Positions 1-7,240 of a DNA stretch of 18,818 nt are shown here, in pieces. This stretch comes from Puniceicoccales bacterium (GTDB taxonomy: Bacteria; Verrucomicrobiota; Verrucomicrobiia; Opitutales; JAIRLM01), in assembly GCA_031258995.1 (NCBI GenBank), contig JAIRMB010000025.1, forward strand, positions 1-18,818, in the 5' to 3' direction. Below the pieces are notes generated by a model. It did no database searches and was not told the DNA's origin. It worked only from the letters and a program-made list of their open reading frames with translations. The translations under genes were made by a program, and so were the position numbers. How positions within the stretch are numbered: position 1 is the stretch's first letter; the number at the start of each line of letters is the position of its first letter.

Positions 1-23
1 CGCGGCGCGCAAAGCGCGCCGCG
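1..23 (-). terminator. GC-rich hairpin, possible terminator of the atpDC transcript
   Basis: A perfect 10-bp inverted repeat, CGCGGCGCGC and GCGCGCCGCG, is separated by the loop AAA. It lies downstream of atpC and of the sigma-54-like relic on the minus strand. Any T tract would fall outside the window, so intrinsic terminator function is inferred from position and stem strength only. Confidence 0.4.
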
Positions 24-70
24 GGGGCCTTTGGTGTCAGAAGGTTTTCGCCAGGGTCTGGCCCATCGGT

Positions 71-214
71 TTAGACCGGGGCCCGTCGGCCGAAAAAGCG
101 GCATATTTTTTCGCGTGTGGTTCTCGTGGAAATATTAATGCCGTAGCGGCGCAGTAGTAGATCGGCCGTTTCTCGGTCGGGGCGCAGTAGGGCCGCCGGG
201 TCGTCGGTACAAAT
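71..214 (-). pseudogene. Possible sigma-54 (RpoN) C-terminal relic
   Basis: Just after atpC, the minus strand has an open frame of about 47 codons ending at TAA (71-73). It has no ATG, GTG or TTG start; the frame simply continues backwards into atpC in another phase. The peptide contains DDPAALLRPDRETADLLLRR followed by YGINISTRTTREKICRFFG. This resembles the RpoN C-terminus, where an EDP..PLSD segment, a GI.I.RRTVAKYRE RpoN box and a final LGI occur in the same order and spacing. The box itself is poorly conserved (STRTTREKICRF against ARRTVAKYRE), and the rest of a roughly 400-residue protein is absent. I read it as a gene fragment left beside atpC. A chance open frame, or a tiny gene using an ATT start (214-212), cannot be excluded. 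Confidence 0.35.
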
Positions 215-230
215 CCCCTGCCTGGGAGGG

Positions 231-644
231 CTACGGCGCCATCTCTCTTGCTCGCTTCTTGATTAGCTGGTAACGGATTTGGGCTTCCAGTTGAGCAATT
301 TCTTCCCGGTCCATGTGGGACTTTTTCGCTTCTTCTAGGGCCTCTTCCGCCCGCTTTTTTGCCTTCGTCGCCTCTTCCGCGTCGATGTTCGCCACGTCGA
401 TGGCCCCATCGACGGTAACTGCCAACACGTCCGACTGTAACAGGAGGAAGCCGCGGTCAACGGCGATCGACTCTCGCTTGCCATTTGTCGCAAAGTGCAG
501 CAGGCCAGGGATAACGATAGCCGCCAGAGGAATGTGGCCCGGCAGGATCCCCACCTCGCCAGATTCCGTCGGGACGGTCACGGAGTCGACGGCCCGTTCC
601 AGGACGGTCCCCTCCGGCGTGACGATCTCCAGCCGAACGGCCAT
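231..644 (-). CDS. atpC: ATP synthase F1 epsilon subunit
   Basis: A 137-residue protein matching the epsilon subunit, which couples rotation of the central stalk to catalysis in F1 and can inhibit ATP hydrolysis. The N-terminal beta-sandwich is recognisable from LEIVTPEGTVLE at the start, then GEVGILPGHIPLAA (about residues 29-42) and the GFLLLQSDVLAV strand. The C-terminal helical hairpin (about 88-133) is rich in Glu, Lys and Ala (EEATKAKKRAEEALEEAKK). Length is normal for the family. The ATG lies only 3 nt after the atpD stop, so the two genes are almost certainly co-transcribed and translationally coupled. The protein should sit on the cytoplasmic face of the membrane complex. The other F1Fo subunit genes are not in the window. 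Confidence 0.96.
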   Translation of the reverse strand: MAVRLEIVTPEGTVLERAVDSVTVPTESGEVGILPGHIPLAAIVIPGLLHFATNGKRESIAVDRGFLLLQSDVLAVTVDGAIDVANIDAEEATKAKKRAEEALEEAKKSHMDREEIAQLEAQIRYQLIKKRAREMAP

Positions 645-647
645 GGC

Positions 648-2072
648 CTAGGCGGCCTTTCCCTTGCGCACTTCCAGCACCTCGTCAATGGTGCCTTTCA
701 TGTAAAAATCGTTCTCACCCACGTCATCCAGCTGGCCGTCCAGAATCATGGAAAAGCCCCGGATGGTCTCTCCCCGGGGCACGGAACGGCCCTCCAGACC
801 CGTGATGGAAGCGGCCGTGTGGAATGGCTGCGATAAAAATTTCTGCACTTTCCGAGCTCTAGAAACGGTCCGCTTATCTTCTGCGGAGAGCTCATCCATG
901 CCCAAAATTGCAATGATGTCCTGCAGATCCCGGTAGCGCTGGAGGAGGCCCTGCACGCGGCGGGTAAGCTCGAAGTGTTCTTCTCCCACGATGGCCACGG
1001 TGAGGGCCTTAGACGTGGAGGCGAGCGGGTCTACGGCCGGATAGATACCCATGGCGGAAATCTTGCGATCCAACACGATGGTGGAATCCAGGTGGCTAAA
1101 GAGAGCGGAGGGGGCCGGGTCCGTTAGATCGTCGGCGGGCACGTAAACGGCCTCGAAGGACGTAATGGAGCCGTTTTTCGTGGACGTAATGCGCTCCTGC
1201 AGCTCCCCCATTTCCTGATTCAAAGTGGGCTGATAGCCGACGGCGGACGGCGAACGGCCCAGTAGGGCAGAAACCTCGGAGCCGGCCTGGGAAAAACGGA
1301 AAATGTTATCAATGAAGAGTAGCACGTCCAGATGCTCCTCGTCGCGGAAGTGCTCGGCGACGGTCAGCCCGCTCAGACCTACCCGCATGCGGATCCCCGG
1401 CGGCTCGTTCATTTGGCCGAAAACCAACGCCACCTTAGAATTTTCCGGCCGGTCCAGATCAATGAGGCCGGAAGAGACCATCTCATGGTAGAGGTCGTTG
1501 CCTTCCCGAGAGCGCTCCCCTACGCCGGTAAAGATGGAAAAACCGCCGTATTTTTGAGCAATATTGTGAATGAGCTCTGTGATGACGACCGTTTTCCCCA
1601 CGCCGGCACCGCCCAGAGCGCCCGCCTTGCCGCCTCGAATGAAGGGGCAGACCAAATCGATGGCCTTGATGCCGGTCTCGAGAATTTTTGCCTCCGTTTC
1701 TTGTTCCGTGAGCTTGGGCGCGGCGCGGTGGATGGGTAGGCGCTCTTTCGCTCGAATCGGCCCGCGACCGTCGATGGGCTCTCCAACGGCATTGAGGATG
1801 CGGCCAAGGATGGCGCGGCCCACCGGCATGGAGATGGGCTCGCGCAGGCGATGGACCGGAAGGCCGCGCCGCAGGCCGTCCGTGGAGGCCATGGCCACCG
1901 TCCGCACGGCGCCGCCCTCTAGCTGCTGTTGCACCTCTAGGATGATGGTGTCATCTCCCTCCCGTCGAATTTCCAGGGCCTCGTGGATGGCCGGTAGGGC
2001 ATCGCCGTCCGGAAAGGCCACGTCCACGACCCCGCCAACGATTTGGAAAATGCGACCTTCTCCTTCTCCCAT
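648..2072 (-). CDS. atpD: ATP synthase F1 beta subunit (catalytic)
   Basis: A 474-residue catalytic subunit of the F1 sector that makes ATP from ADP and phosphate. The N-terminal barrel starts GRIFQIVGGVVDVAF. The P-loop GGAGVGKT is at residues 154-161, the catalytic glutamate segment GERSREGNDLYHEM begins at about 185, and Walker B with the following conserved stretch (LLFIDNIFRFSQAGSEVSAL) is at 251-270. GRSPSAVGYQPTL and the DDLTDPAP segment follow. Length and motif order are those of an intact gene. The ATG at 2072 has no good Shine-Dalgarno sequence, but a promoter-like -10 box ends 6 nt upstream. The gene upstream on this strand is an unrelated coiled-coil orphan rather than atpG, so atpDC stands apart from the rest of the ATP synthase genes. 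Confidence 0.98.
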   Translation of the reverse strand: MGEGEGRIFQIVGGVVDVAFPDGDALPAIHEALEIRREGDDTIILEVQQQLEGGAVRTVAMASTDGLRRGLPVHRLREPISMPVGRAILGRILNAVGEPIDGRGPIRAKERLPIHRAAPKLTEQETEAKILETGIKAIDLVCPFIRGGKAGALGGAGVGKTVVITELIHNIAQKYGGFSIFTGVGERSREGNDLYHEMVSSGLIDLDRPENSKVALVFGQMNEPPGIRMRVGLSGLTVAEHFRDEEHLDVLLFIDNIFRFSQAGSEVSALLGRSPSAVGYQPTLNQEMGELQERITSTKNGSITSFEAVYVPADDLTDPAPSALFSHLDSTIVLDRKISAMGIYPAVDPLASTSKALTVAIVGEEHFELTRRVQGLLQRYRDLQDIIAILGMDELSAEDKRTVSRARKVQKFLSQPFHTAASITGLEGRSVPRGETIRGFSMILDGQLDDVGENDFYMKGTIDEVLEVRKGKAA

Positions 2073-2078
2073 GGCCCC

Positions 2079-2106
2079 ATTAAGGAAATTGGCCGCTGAA
2101 AGTCAC
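2079..2106 (-). promoter_or_regulatory. Candidate atpDC promoter, start-proximal
   Basis: On the minus strand GTGACT (2106-2101) and CTTAAT (2084-2079) are 16 nt apart. Each matches the sigma-70 consensus at 4 of 6 positions. The -10 box ends 6 nt before the atpD ATG, which would place the transcript start at the start codon. The match is weak by itself. It gains weight from similar spacing at four other genes in this window. Confidence 0.3.
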
Positions 2107-2265
2107 GGAATTTTCATCGAAAGAAAGTGCAAACCGGCAATTGAGCCAACGCCAATTTTAAGGTCGCACCGATAAAGACCATAAGTCCCACCTGCGAAAG
2201 ATGGTTGACCGACGTGGCGCCCGTGAGCGGCCGCAGTGGCCGGCTGCAAGTCGAAGCCGTTTCGC

Positions 2266-3477
2266 CTAGCCCATCAGGCCAAAGGTGTGCAGGTCACCGG
2301 TATTTTCCGTAATCCAGTTGCCGATTTGTTCTAGAGTATCTCTCTGTTCCGTTCCGGAACCGAAATTTCGTATGCCATCCGCAACGAGAAAGTGCAAATC
2401 GCCGATGGCGGGGCTGATTTTTGCACTGTCGTATGTCCCATCCGGTCGCGGCTCGAAGGCTTCCTCGATGGCTTTTTTTGCTGCCATCCATTGCGCTTTT
2501 CCCCCGGAAGGCAGTCTGCGGGGCAGCTGAGCAATCAGATTATTGATCTTTTCGAGTAAACCTTCTCGCATGCCACGAACGGCGCTGGCATAGTGGGAAA
2601 AAGATAATTCATTGGGCCGTAGGCCCACACAGCCCTGGCATTCACGTATTCGTTGCCTTTTACCGCAGACCACGCCTCTCAGCGCCTGAGAGTCCTGCCG
2701 CATTCTCGATATGCCTTCCGCTGCGGCGCGTCTATTGCTTTCCGTAGTCCCTTCTGTGAATGCCACCCAGTCTCGAATCGGTTGTGGCAGTTCCTTCCCG
2801 CGGCGTACTTTTCTCGCGAAGTCGTCCATAGCACGGCGCTCCGTATCTTTGATAAAATTTTCACATTTCGAAATTTCTCGCGATAGCCAGCTCTGTGTCG
2901 CCTTGAACCCTAATCCCGTCGGGCCTACGTAACTTTCCGTCGGAGCCTGGCGTTCCAACGCTCGTTTATGAGATTCTAAAATTTTTAGTCGTTTTTTTTC
3001 CGTTTCAATTAGTGATAGATTTCCTTTAGCTGAATCACTGGAAGCTGCGATGGCTTCGGTGAGGAGCACACCACTTTCGCCGTCGGTAATGAGCTTTTCC
3101 AATTGGTTCATTTCTTCTTGCTTCTCGACAATCCTCCTGTCGATGTCCGCTAACTGTATCTCTTGCTCTGCCAACGTTTTGGAATCTTCAACATATTGCT
3201 GATCAAAGCAAGATGGAATTCCCCGTAGCATTACGGTGCGGAACTGTTGAGGAATTGGGATGACCTCCGCAGAAACGGCGAAGAAGGAACGGAACCAATC
3301 GATCGCTATCTGCAAAAAATTACGCTTCAAGCTGACCGGCTCCGTTAAAACCACTTCGCCCGACGGCGATGAAACTTTGGAACTGGCAGAATCGGTTAAA
3401 ATTTTCTCCTGCGATGAGACCGGCGCCCTAGGAGGTACGTTTAGGTCGAGCACGACCCCGGACCGATCGTCAATCAT
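2266..3477 (-). CDS. Orphan coiled-coil protein, function unknown
   Basis: I do not recognise this 403-residue protein. The first 50 residues are low-complexity (Ser, Pro, Val). A hydrophobic/aromatic patch follows (FLQIAIDWFRSFFAV, about 54-68), then a long charged helical region likely to form a coiled coil (about 94-175, with EIQLADIDRRIVEKQEEMNQ). A second helical region has several Cys (about 271-283, CGKRQRIRECQGC), and the C-terminal third is globular-looking. There is no clear signal peptide or enzyme motif. The gene is visibly more AT-rich than atpD and gpmI beside it. A flexible N-terminus plus coiled coils is common in secreted effectors and in structural proteins, but neither role is shown here. 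It is transcribed divergently from gpmI, from a promoter with a perfect TTGACA box. Confidence 0.75.
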   Translation of the reverse strand: MIDDRSGVVLDLNVPPRAPVSSQEKILTDSASSKVSSPSGEVVLTEPVSLKRNFLQIAIDWFRSFFAVSAEVIPIPQQFRTVMLRGIPSCFDQQYVEDSKTLAEQEIQLADIDRRIVEKQEEMNQLEKLITDGESGVLLTEAIAASSDSAKGNLSLIETEKKRLKILESHKRALERQAPTESYVGPTGLGFKATQSWLSREISKCENFIKDTERRAMDDFARKVRRGKELPQPIRDWVAFTEGTTESNRRAAAEGISRMRQDSQALRGVVCGKRQRIRECQGCVGLRPNELSFSHYASAVRGMREGLLEKINNLIAQLPRRLPSGGKAQWMAAKKAIEEAFEPRPDGTYDSAKISPAIGDLHFLVADGIRNFGSGTEQRDTLEQIGNWITENTGDLHTFGLMG

Positions 3478-3482
3478 TTCCC

Positions 3483-3511
3483 ATGGTAGGGTACGTACAT
3501 CGGTTTGTCAA
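3483..3511 (-). promoter_or_regulatory. Promoter for the coiled-coil orphan, start-proximal
   Basis: On the minus strand a perfect -35 TTGACA (3511-3506) is followed after exactly 17 nt by TACCAT (3488-3483), 4 of 6 to the -10 consensus. Five nucleotides (GGGAA) separate the -10 box from the ATG at 3477. Transcription would begin at or within the start codon, so the mRNA should be leaderless unless a later start codon is used. Confidence 0.5.
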
Positions 3512-3649
3512 CGGCCGATCGAAGCGGCGATCGGTCTCGGTGGAGAGATTCCCAATTGGGAAGAGCGGCCAATCGAACGGTCCCGCCACTCCGCGCCGCT
3601 TTCGCTTTGCGGGTTTCGACAATCCGTCCCGCACCTCCAGAAAAACCGG

Positions 3650-3677
3650 TTGTCCGGGCGAAGGAATCCGCTAGAAT
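3650..3677 (+). promoter_or_regulatory. Candidate gpmI promoter, start-proximal
   Basis: TTGTCC (3650-3655) and TAGAAT (3672-3677, 5 of 6 to the -10 consensus) are spaced by 16 nt. The -10 box ends 6 nt before the GTG start of gpmI, so the expected transcription start is the G of the start codon at 3684. No ribosome binding site fits between them. Confidence 0.45.
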
Positions 3678-3683
3678 AGGGTC

Positions 3684-5243
3684 GTGCGGCGCGTGGTTTT
3701 GATCATTCGGGACGGCTGGGGAGAAAATCATTCGCCCGATCTGGCGCGGTGGGATGCTACGAGGCAGATTCCTACGCCGCACATGGATCGGCTTCGACGG
3801 GATTGGCCACGGACGGAAATTTTCGCCAGCGGGCTGGATGTGGGCCTCCCGGCTGGAATCATGGGAAACAGCGAGGTAGGACACCAGAATATCGGCGCCG
3901 GACGGATCGTGAACCAGGAAATCGTTCGCATCGACAAGGCATTGGAAAGCGGCGAGCTGGAAAATAGTCCGGTTCTGGGGGAAATTTTTTCTGCGGTACG
4001 GCGGAACGGCTCCAAATTGCACCTGATGGGGCTTTGCTCCGATGGCGGCGTGCACTCCGTCCTGCGGCACGCGATTGGACTTCTCGCCATTGCCGGCCGA
4101 GCTCGTCTGCCCCGCATCTACCTCCACGCCATCACAGATGGCCGAGACACGGCCGCAAAGAGCGGTTTGGGCTACCTGGAACGGCTGGAGCGGGCTTGCG
4201 AAGAAGTGGGTGCCCGGGTTGCCACCGTCGTCGGCCGCTTCTGGGCCATGGACCGGGACTCCCGCTGGGAGCGGGTGGAGCGGGCCTACCGCTGTTTCAT
4301 CGGCGAAGGGGCAGAGCATGCCCACTCCGCACGGGAAGCGCTGGAGCGCTACTACGCAAATCCCTCCGCAGAAAATCGGGTGGGGGACGAATTCCTCCCA
4401 CCGGCGCAAATTCTAGACGAAGACGAAAAATTTTCCGGCGCCATCGGCGACGGCGACGGGCTTATCTTTTTCAATTTTCGTGGCGACCGGCCCCGGGAGA
4501 TCATCAGAGCATTTTTGGCGGAGGACTTTCCTTACTTTCGCCGAAGCAAAAGGTCTAATTTGGCCCTCGCCTCCATGTGCGAATACGAAAAAGATCTCTG
4601 TCCCAACGTGCTATTTCCCAAGCCGCCCCCCATGGAGAATATTTTGGGTGCCTACCTGTCCCGACTGGGGCTGCGCCAGTTCCGGACAGCGGAGACGGAA
4701 AAATACGCCCACGTGACATTTTTCTTCAACGATTACCGGGAAAAGCCATTCGAGGGAGAGGAACGCACCCTTATCGCCAGTCCGCGGGACGTGGACACCT
4801 ATGACCTTGCTCCCGCCATGAGCGCCGGTCCAGTCCGAGACGCCGTCGTTAACGCTATTCGGTCAAAAAAGTTCGATTTCTGCCTGGTAAATTTTGCCAA
4901 CGCGGACATGGTGGGCCACACGGGCAATTTCGCAGCCGCCCAAAGGGCGGTGGCTACGGTGGACAGTTGCATCGGCGATATCTTGGCCGCCGCGGATCGG
5001 ACGGGAGCAGCGGTTGTGGTCACCGCCGACCACGGCAATGCCGACCAAATGTGGGACCCGATCAACGGCATCCCCCACACGCAGCACACCACCAATCCCG
5101 TAGAGCTGCTCATCTATGGAGCCGGCTTGGAGGGTCTGCGGGAGGGCGGTCGCTTGGCCGACGTCGCCCCTACCTTGCTGCAGATTATGGATATTCCACA
5201 GCCCGAGGAAATGAGTGGTCAAAGTCTCGCTATCAAACGATAG
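3684..5243 (+). CDS. gpmI: 2,3-bisphosphoglycerate-independent phosphoglycerate mutase
   Basis: A 519-residue cofactor-independent mutase that interconverts 3- and 2-phosphoglycerate in glycolysis using two divalent metal ions. Family motifs are in order: RDGWG at 9-13 (metal ligand Asp10), the phosphorylated serine in GNSEVGHQNIGAGR at 61-74 (Ser63), DGRDT at 152-156, the MDRD segment at 189-192, RGDRPREI at 266-273, EKYAHVTFFF at 339-348, NADMVGHTG at 406-414 and TADHGNADQM at 447-456. Length is normal. The chosen GTG start gives the usual N-terminus (VVLIIRDGWG a few residues in). It also lies 7 nt after a TAGAAT box, suggesting a leaderless message. The enzyme is cytoplasmic. The gene is divergent from the coiled-coil orphan and is followed by a glycosyltransferase on the same strand after a gap of about 160 nt. 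Confidence 0.97.
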   Translation: MRRVVLIIRDGWGENHSPDLARWDATRQIPTPHMDRLRRDWPRTEIFASGLDVGLPAGIMGNSEVGHQNIGAGRIVNQEIVRIDKALESGELENSPVLGEIFSAVRRNGSKLHLMGLCSDGGVHSVLRHAIGLLAIAGRARLPRIYLHAITDGRDTAAKSGLGYLERLERACEEVGARVATVVGRFWAMDRDSRWERVERAYRCFIGEGAEHAHSAREALERYYANPSAENRVGDEFLPPAQILDEDEKFSGAIGDGDGLIFFNFRGDRPREIIRAFLAEDFPYFRRSKRSNLALASMCEYEKDLCPNVLFPKPPPMENILGAYLSRLGLRQFRTAETEKYAHVTFFFNDYREKPFEGEERTLIASPRDVDTYDLAPAMSAGPVRDAVVNAIRSKKFDFCLVNFANADMVGHTGNFAAAQRAVATVDSCIGDILAAADRTGAAVVVTADHGNADQMWDPINGIPHTQHTTNPVELLIYGAGLEGLREGGRLADVAPTLLQIMDIPQPEEMSGQSLAIKR

Positions 5244-5400
5244 GCATCAGACTGTTAACGTATTAAATGGAATCACTATGTTGTGAGGGTGCCAGCCCGT
5301 TACCCCAATTCGCTAGTCCAGAACCTCCGTCAGTGAAAAATTTTGACAATTCGCCGCCAAGTTGGCAGGCTGCGCCGTGGAAGCGATTCATGGAAGAATA

Positions 5401-6624
5401 ATGGCGAATTCTTTTTCCGCGCAGGCAGCGGAAAATCTCTGCGAACACCTAACATCGTTAACGCGTGTAGATTATTCCCCTCCACCCAACCGAATAGGGA
5501 AAACACCATCGGCAAAGATAAAATCACTCAGGTGCAATTTTCGAGCAGCATCCATAGCCTACCCTTTCGACGAAAAGAACACTTTTCCGGCGGAATTTTT
5601 GGAAAGGCTGCAGGAGGCGATCAGTAGGAAGAAGCCGTTAGCAAAAACGGAAGACCGTCTTCGAATTGCCTTTCTCTGCGCAGCCTATCCATCTGACATG
5701 GCGTTGGCGTTGCGCCTTATGGAGCTGCTGGCGGAGCGTGGCTGCGAATGTTGCCTCTGCGATCAAAATTCCCTTCGCCTGATTCCTCTCATCAGTCCCT
5801 CACTCACATTTAGCATTACCGCACTCCCCGAATTTGATCCGACGAAATGCGTTCCCTCCGTCCGATTTTGGTCAAACTTTATTTCAAAACCAAAAGCGGC
5901 CGGTCGGCATAGAAACTTCATTTACGGAACTAGCAACATAGATGAGCTGACTAACCTTCTCCAGAGAAGTGGGAGAAAAGTCCGGTCTCAACAGATACTC
6001 CTCTCTGTGCGCCGCACGGACTTTTGCGACCGGCCAAAGAGGCGACTATTTTACAGCGCCGTTGGCTGGGACAAAAGGCGGGGAACTAACTATCGGCCGC
6101 TCTATCATCTGCTGGACCGTACCGGCTATTTCGAGACCTACGGCACGACTTCCATTTTCCGAGACGTGGCACCCCATTCCTACCGGGGAACTGTGACGGA
6201 TCCGAAGGATTTTCTTGAGCGCATGCGGGCCGCCGGCGTGGCGCTCGTGCTGCACGGCGATGATCATCTGCGATTCGGAACGAGCTCCTCCCGCGTTTTC
6301 GAGGGCGCTGCGGCCTCCTGCGTGCTCATCTGCGACAGACATCCATTCATTACGAAAAATTTCGGTGATTCTGTGCTCTACGTCGATCACACGCTAAGTC
6401 CGACAGAAATGTTTCGACAGATCGACGGCCACATGCGCTGGATCCTGAATCACCCGGAGGAAGCCATCGAGCTGGCCCGCCGTTCCCACACCATTTTCGC
6501 GAAAAAGTTCCCTCTCGAAAATGAAGTGGAAAAGATCGAAAGGTTTTTTCGGGAAGTAGTTGCCGAAGATGGCGCGGCGAGGCAGAAGCCGTTCCGGCTA
6601 GTGGGGTCCAGAAAAAAGCGATAA
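5401..6624 (+). CDS. CgeB-like glycosyltransferase (group 1 C-terminal domain)
   Basis: A 407-residue protein. Its C-terminal half resembles the nucleotide-sugar binding part of GT-B glycosyltransferases, notably CgeB/spore-protein-like enzymes. The supporting segments are FYSAVGWDKRRG (about 221-228), a motif like SSRxFEAAACGCxxISDRxPF seen here as SSRVFEGAAASCVLICDRHP (about 296-315), and FGDSVLYVD (321-329). The usual Gly of the A-C-G segment is Ser here (AAASC). The N-terminal half has one recognisable strand-turn (LRIAFLCAAYP) and is otherwise divergent. The ATG at 5401 is preferred because GGAAG lies 4 nt upstream; an in-frame TTG at 5362 would add 13 residues. The donor and acceptor cannot be read from the sequence. 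With the second glycosyltransferase in this window, a role in surface glycans is likely but inferred. Confidence 0.75.
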   Translation: MANSFSAQAAENLCEHLTSLTRVDYSPPPNRIGKTPSAKIKSLRCNFRAASIAYPFDEKNTFPAEFLERLQEAISRKKPLAKTEDRLRIAFLCAAYPSDMALALRLMELLAERGCECCLCDQNSLRLIPLISPSLTFSITALPEFDPTKCVPSVRFWSNFISKPKAAGRHRNFIYGTSNIDELTNLLQRSGRKVRSQQILLSVRRTDFCDRPKRRLFYSAVGWDKRRGTNYRPLYHLLDRTGYFETYGTTSIFRDVAPHSYRGTVTDPKDFLERMRAAGVALVLHGDDHLRFGTSSSRVFEGAAASCVLICDRHPFITKNFGDSVLYVDHTLSPTEMFRQIDGHMRWILNHPEEAIELARRSHTIFAKKFPLENEVEKIERFFREVVAEDGAARQKPFRLVGSRKKR

Positions 6625-6714
6625 TTACCTTCCCATTCTCCGCTAGCCCGATTTCTAATTAATTTCGCATTTCCGCGATTCCTTACGCCATTAGGCAGTT
6701 TTGCTAAGTCTTTC

Positions 6715-6732
6715 GACTGGCACTTGCCAGTC
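6715..6732. repeat. Operator-like palindrome overlapping a -35 box
   Basis: GACTGGC (6715-6721) and GCCAGTC (6726-6732) form a perfect 7-bp inverted repeat around ACTT. Its right half overlaps the TTGCCA -35 box of the promoter for the 126-residue gene. That position suits a repressor site. It is not followed by a T run, so it does not look like a terminator. Confidence 0.4.
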
Positions 6733-6751
6733 CCGTCGCATGCCTCATAAT
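6724..6751 (+). promoter_or_regulatory. Promoter of the 126-residue orphan gene
   Basis: TTGCCA (6724-6729) and CATAAT (6746-6751), each 5 of 6 to the sigma-70 consensus, are 16 nt apart. The predicted transcription start is near 6758. This leaves a short leader holding the purine-rich ribosome binding site GGGGGAA before the ATG at 6774. Confidence 0.5.
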
Positions 6752-6773
6752 ATGACTTTGGCGGGGGAATTTT

Positions 6774-7154
6774 ATGGAAACACAGTCATGGGGTGAAAAG
6801 CCACTTTCGCGGGACGAGTCTGGTTTTAAACGCGGGGCGGACGGCCTTAAAATTCTAGGCTCCGCAGCAGCGATGGCAAAGGGAGGGAACCGGCAAGGAG
6901 CGAGTGAACTTCTCAAGGTAGTTGGAACGGAATTTGCAAAAGATTTAGGTCTATCCAGAACCGACTTGCACGAACTGGCCGGACTTTTCAACGAGCTGGA
7001 AAGTCCGACGCAGCAATTCACCGCCTACAATGTCACCACGGAATGGCTTCCTAAGTGCGAATATCTTCTCGAGAAGTTGGGCAAGACCATCAAATCCGTC
7101 GAGATGGGCGACGGTTCCGTGAAAATTTCCTGGGAAAATGAAAAGCCGCGCTAG
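6774..7154 (+). CDS. Small orphan protein, function unknown
   Basis: A 126-residue soluble-looking protein that I do not recognise. The first 20 residues are charged. A probable helical section covers about 20-75 (LKILGSAAAMAKGG, then a helix through ELLKVVGTEFAKDLG). The last third carries WLPKCEYLLEKLGKTIKSVE and ends in a short strand-like KISWENEK. No signal peptide, membrane segment or catalytic motif is visible. The start is well supported by a strong GGGGGAA ribosome binding site 4 nt upstream and by a promoter that includes an operator-like palindrome, so the gene is probably expressed and regulated on its own. It precedes the NYN gene by about 85 nt. The mixed size and composition would fit a chaperone-like or regulatory partner protein, but nothing in the sequence proves this. 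Confidence 0.7.
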   Translation: METQSWGEKPLSRDESGFKRGADGLKILGSAAAMAKGGNRQGASELLKVVGTEFAKDLGLSRTDLHELAGLFNELESPTQQFTAYNVTTEWLPKCEYLLEKLGKTIKSVEMGDGSVKISWENEKPR

Positions 7155-7240
7155 CCGAGTGACGGAAGTGAAAATTTCAACGCCAGTCCCTTGACGGCTC
7201 CCCCGACATGGGCGAGTCTACCGTTTCCCGAAGGACGGCC

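Noticed and set aside
1570..2175. Plus-strand open frame of 201 codons opposite atpD
   Set aside because: It lies antisense to the conserved atpD and its composition (Ser, Pro, Arg, Met) is typical of a shadow.
3474..4409. Long minus-strand open frame (311 codons) opposite gpmI
   Set aside because: It is antisense to a well-conserved gpmI, lacks recognisable domains and is rich in Pro, Arg and His as expected for a shadow frame in GC-rich DNA.
5343..5348. TTGACA upstream of the CgeB-like gene as a promoter
   Set aside because: No acceptable -10 hexamer occurs 15-19 nt downstream.
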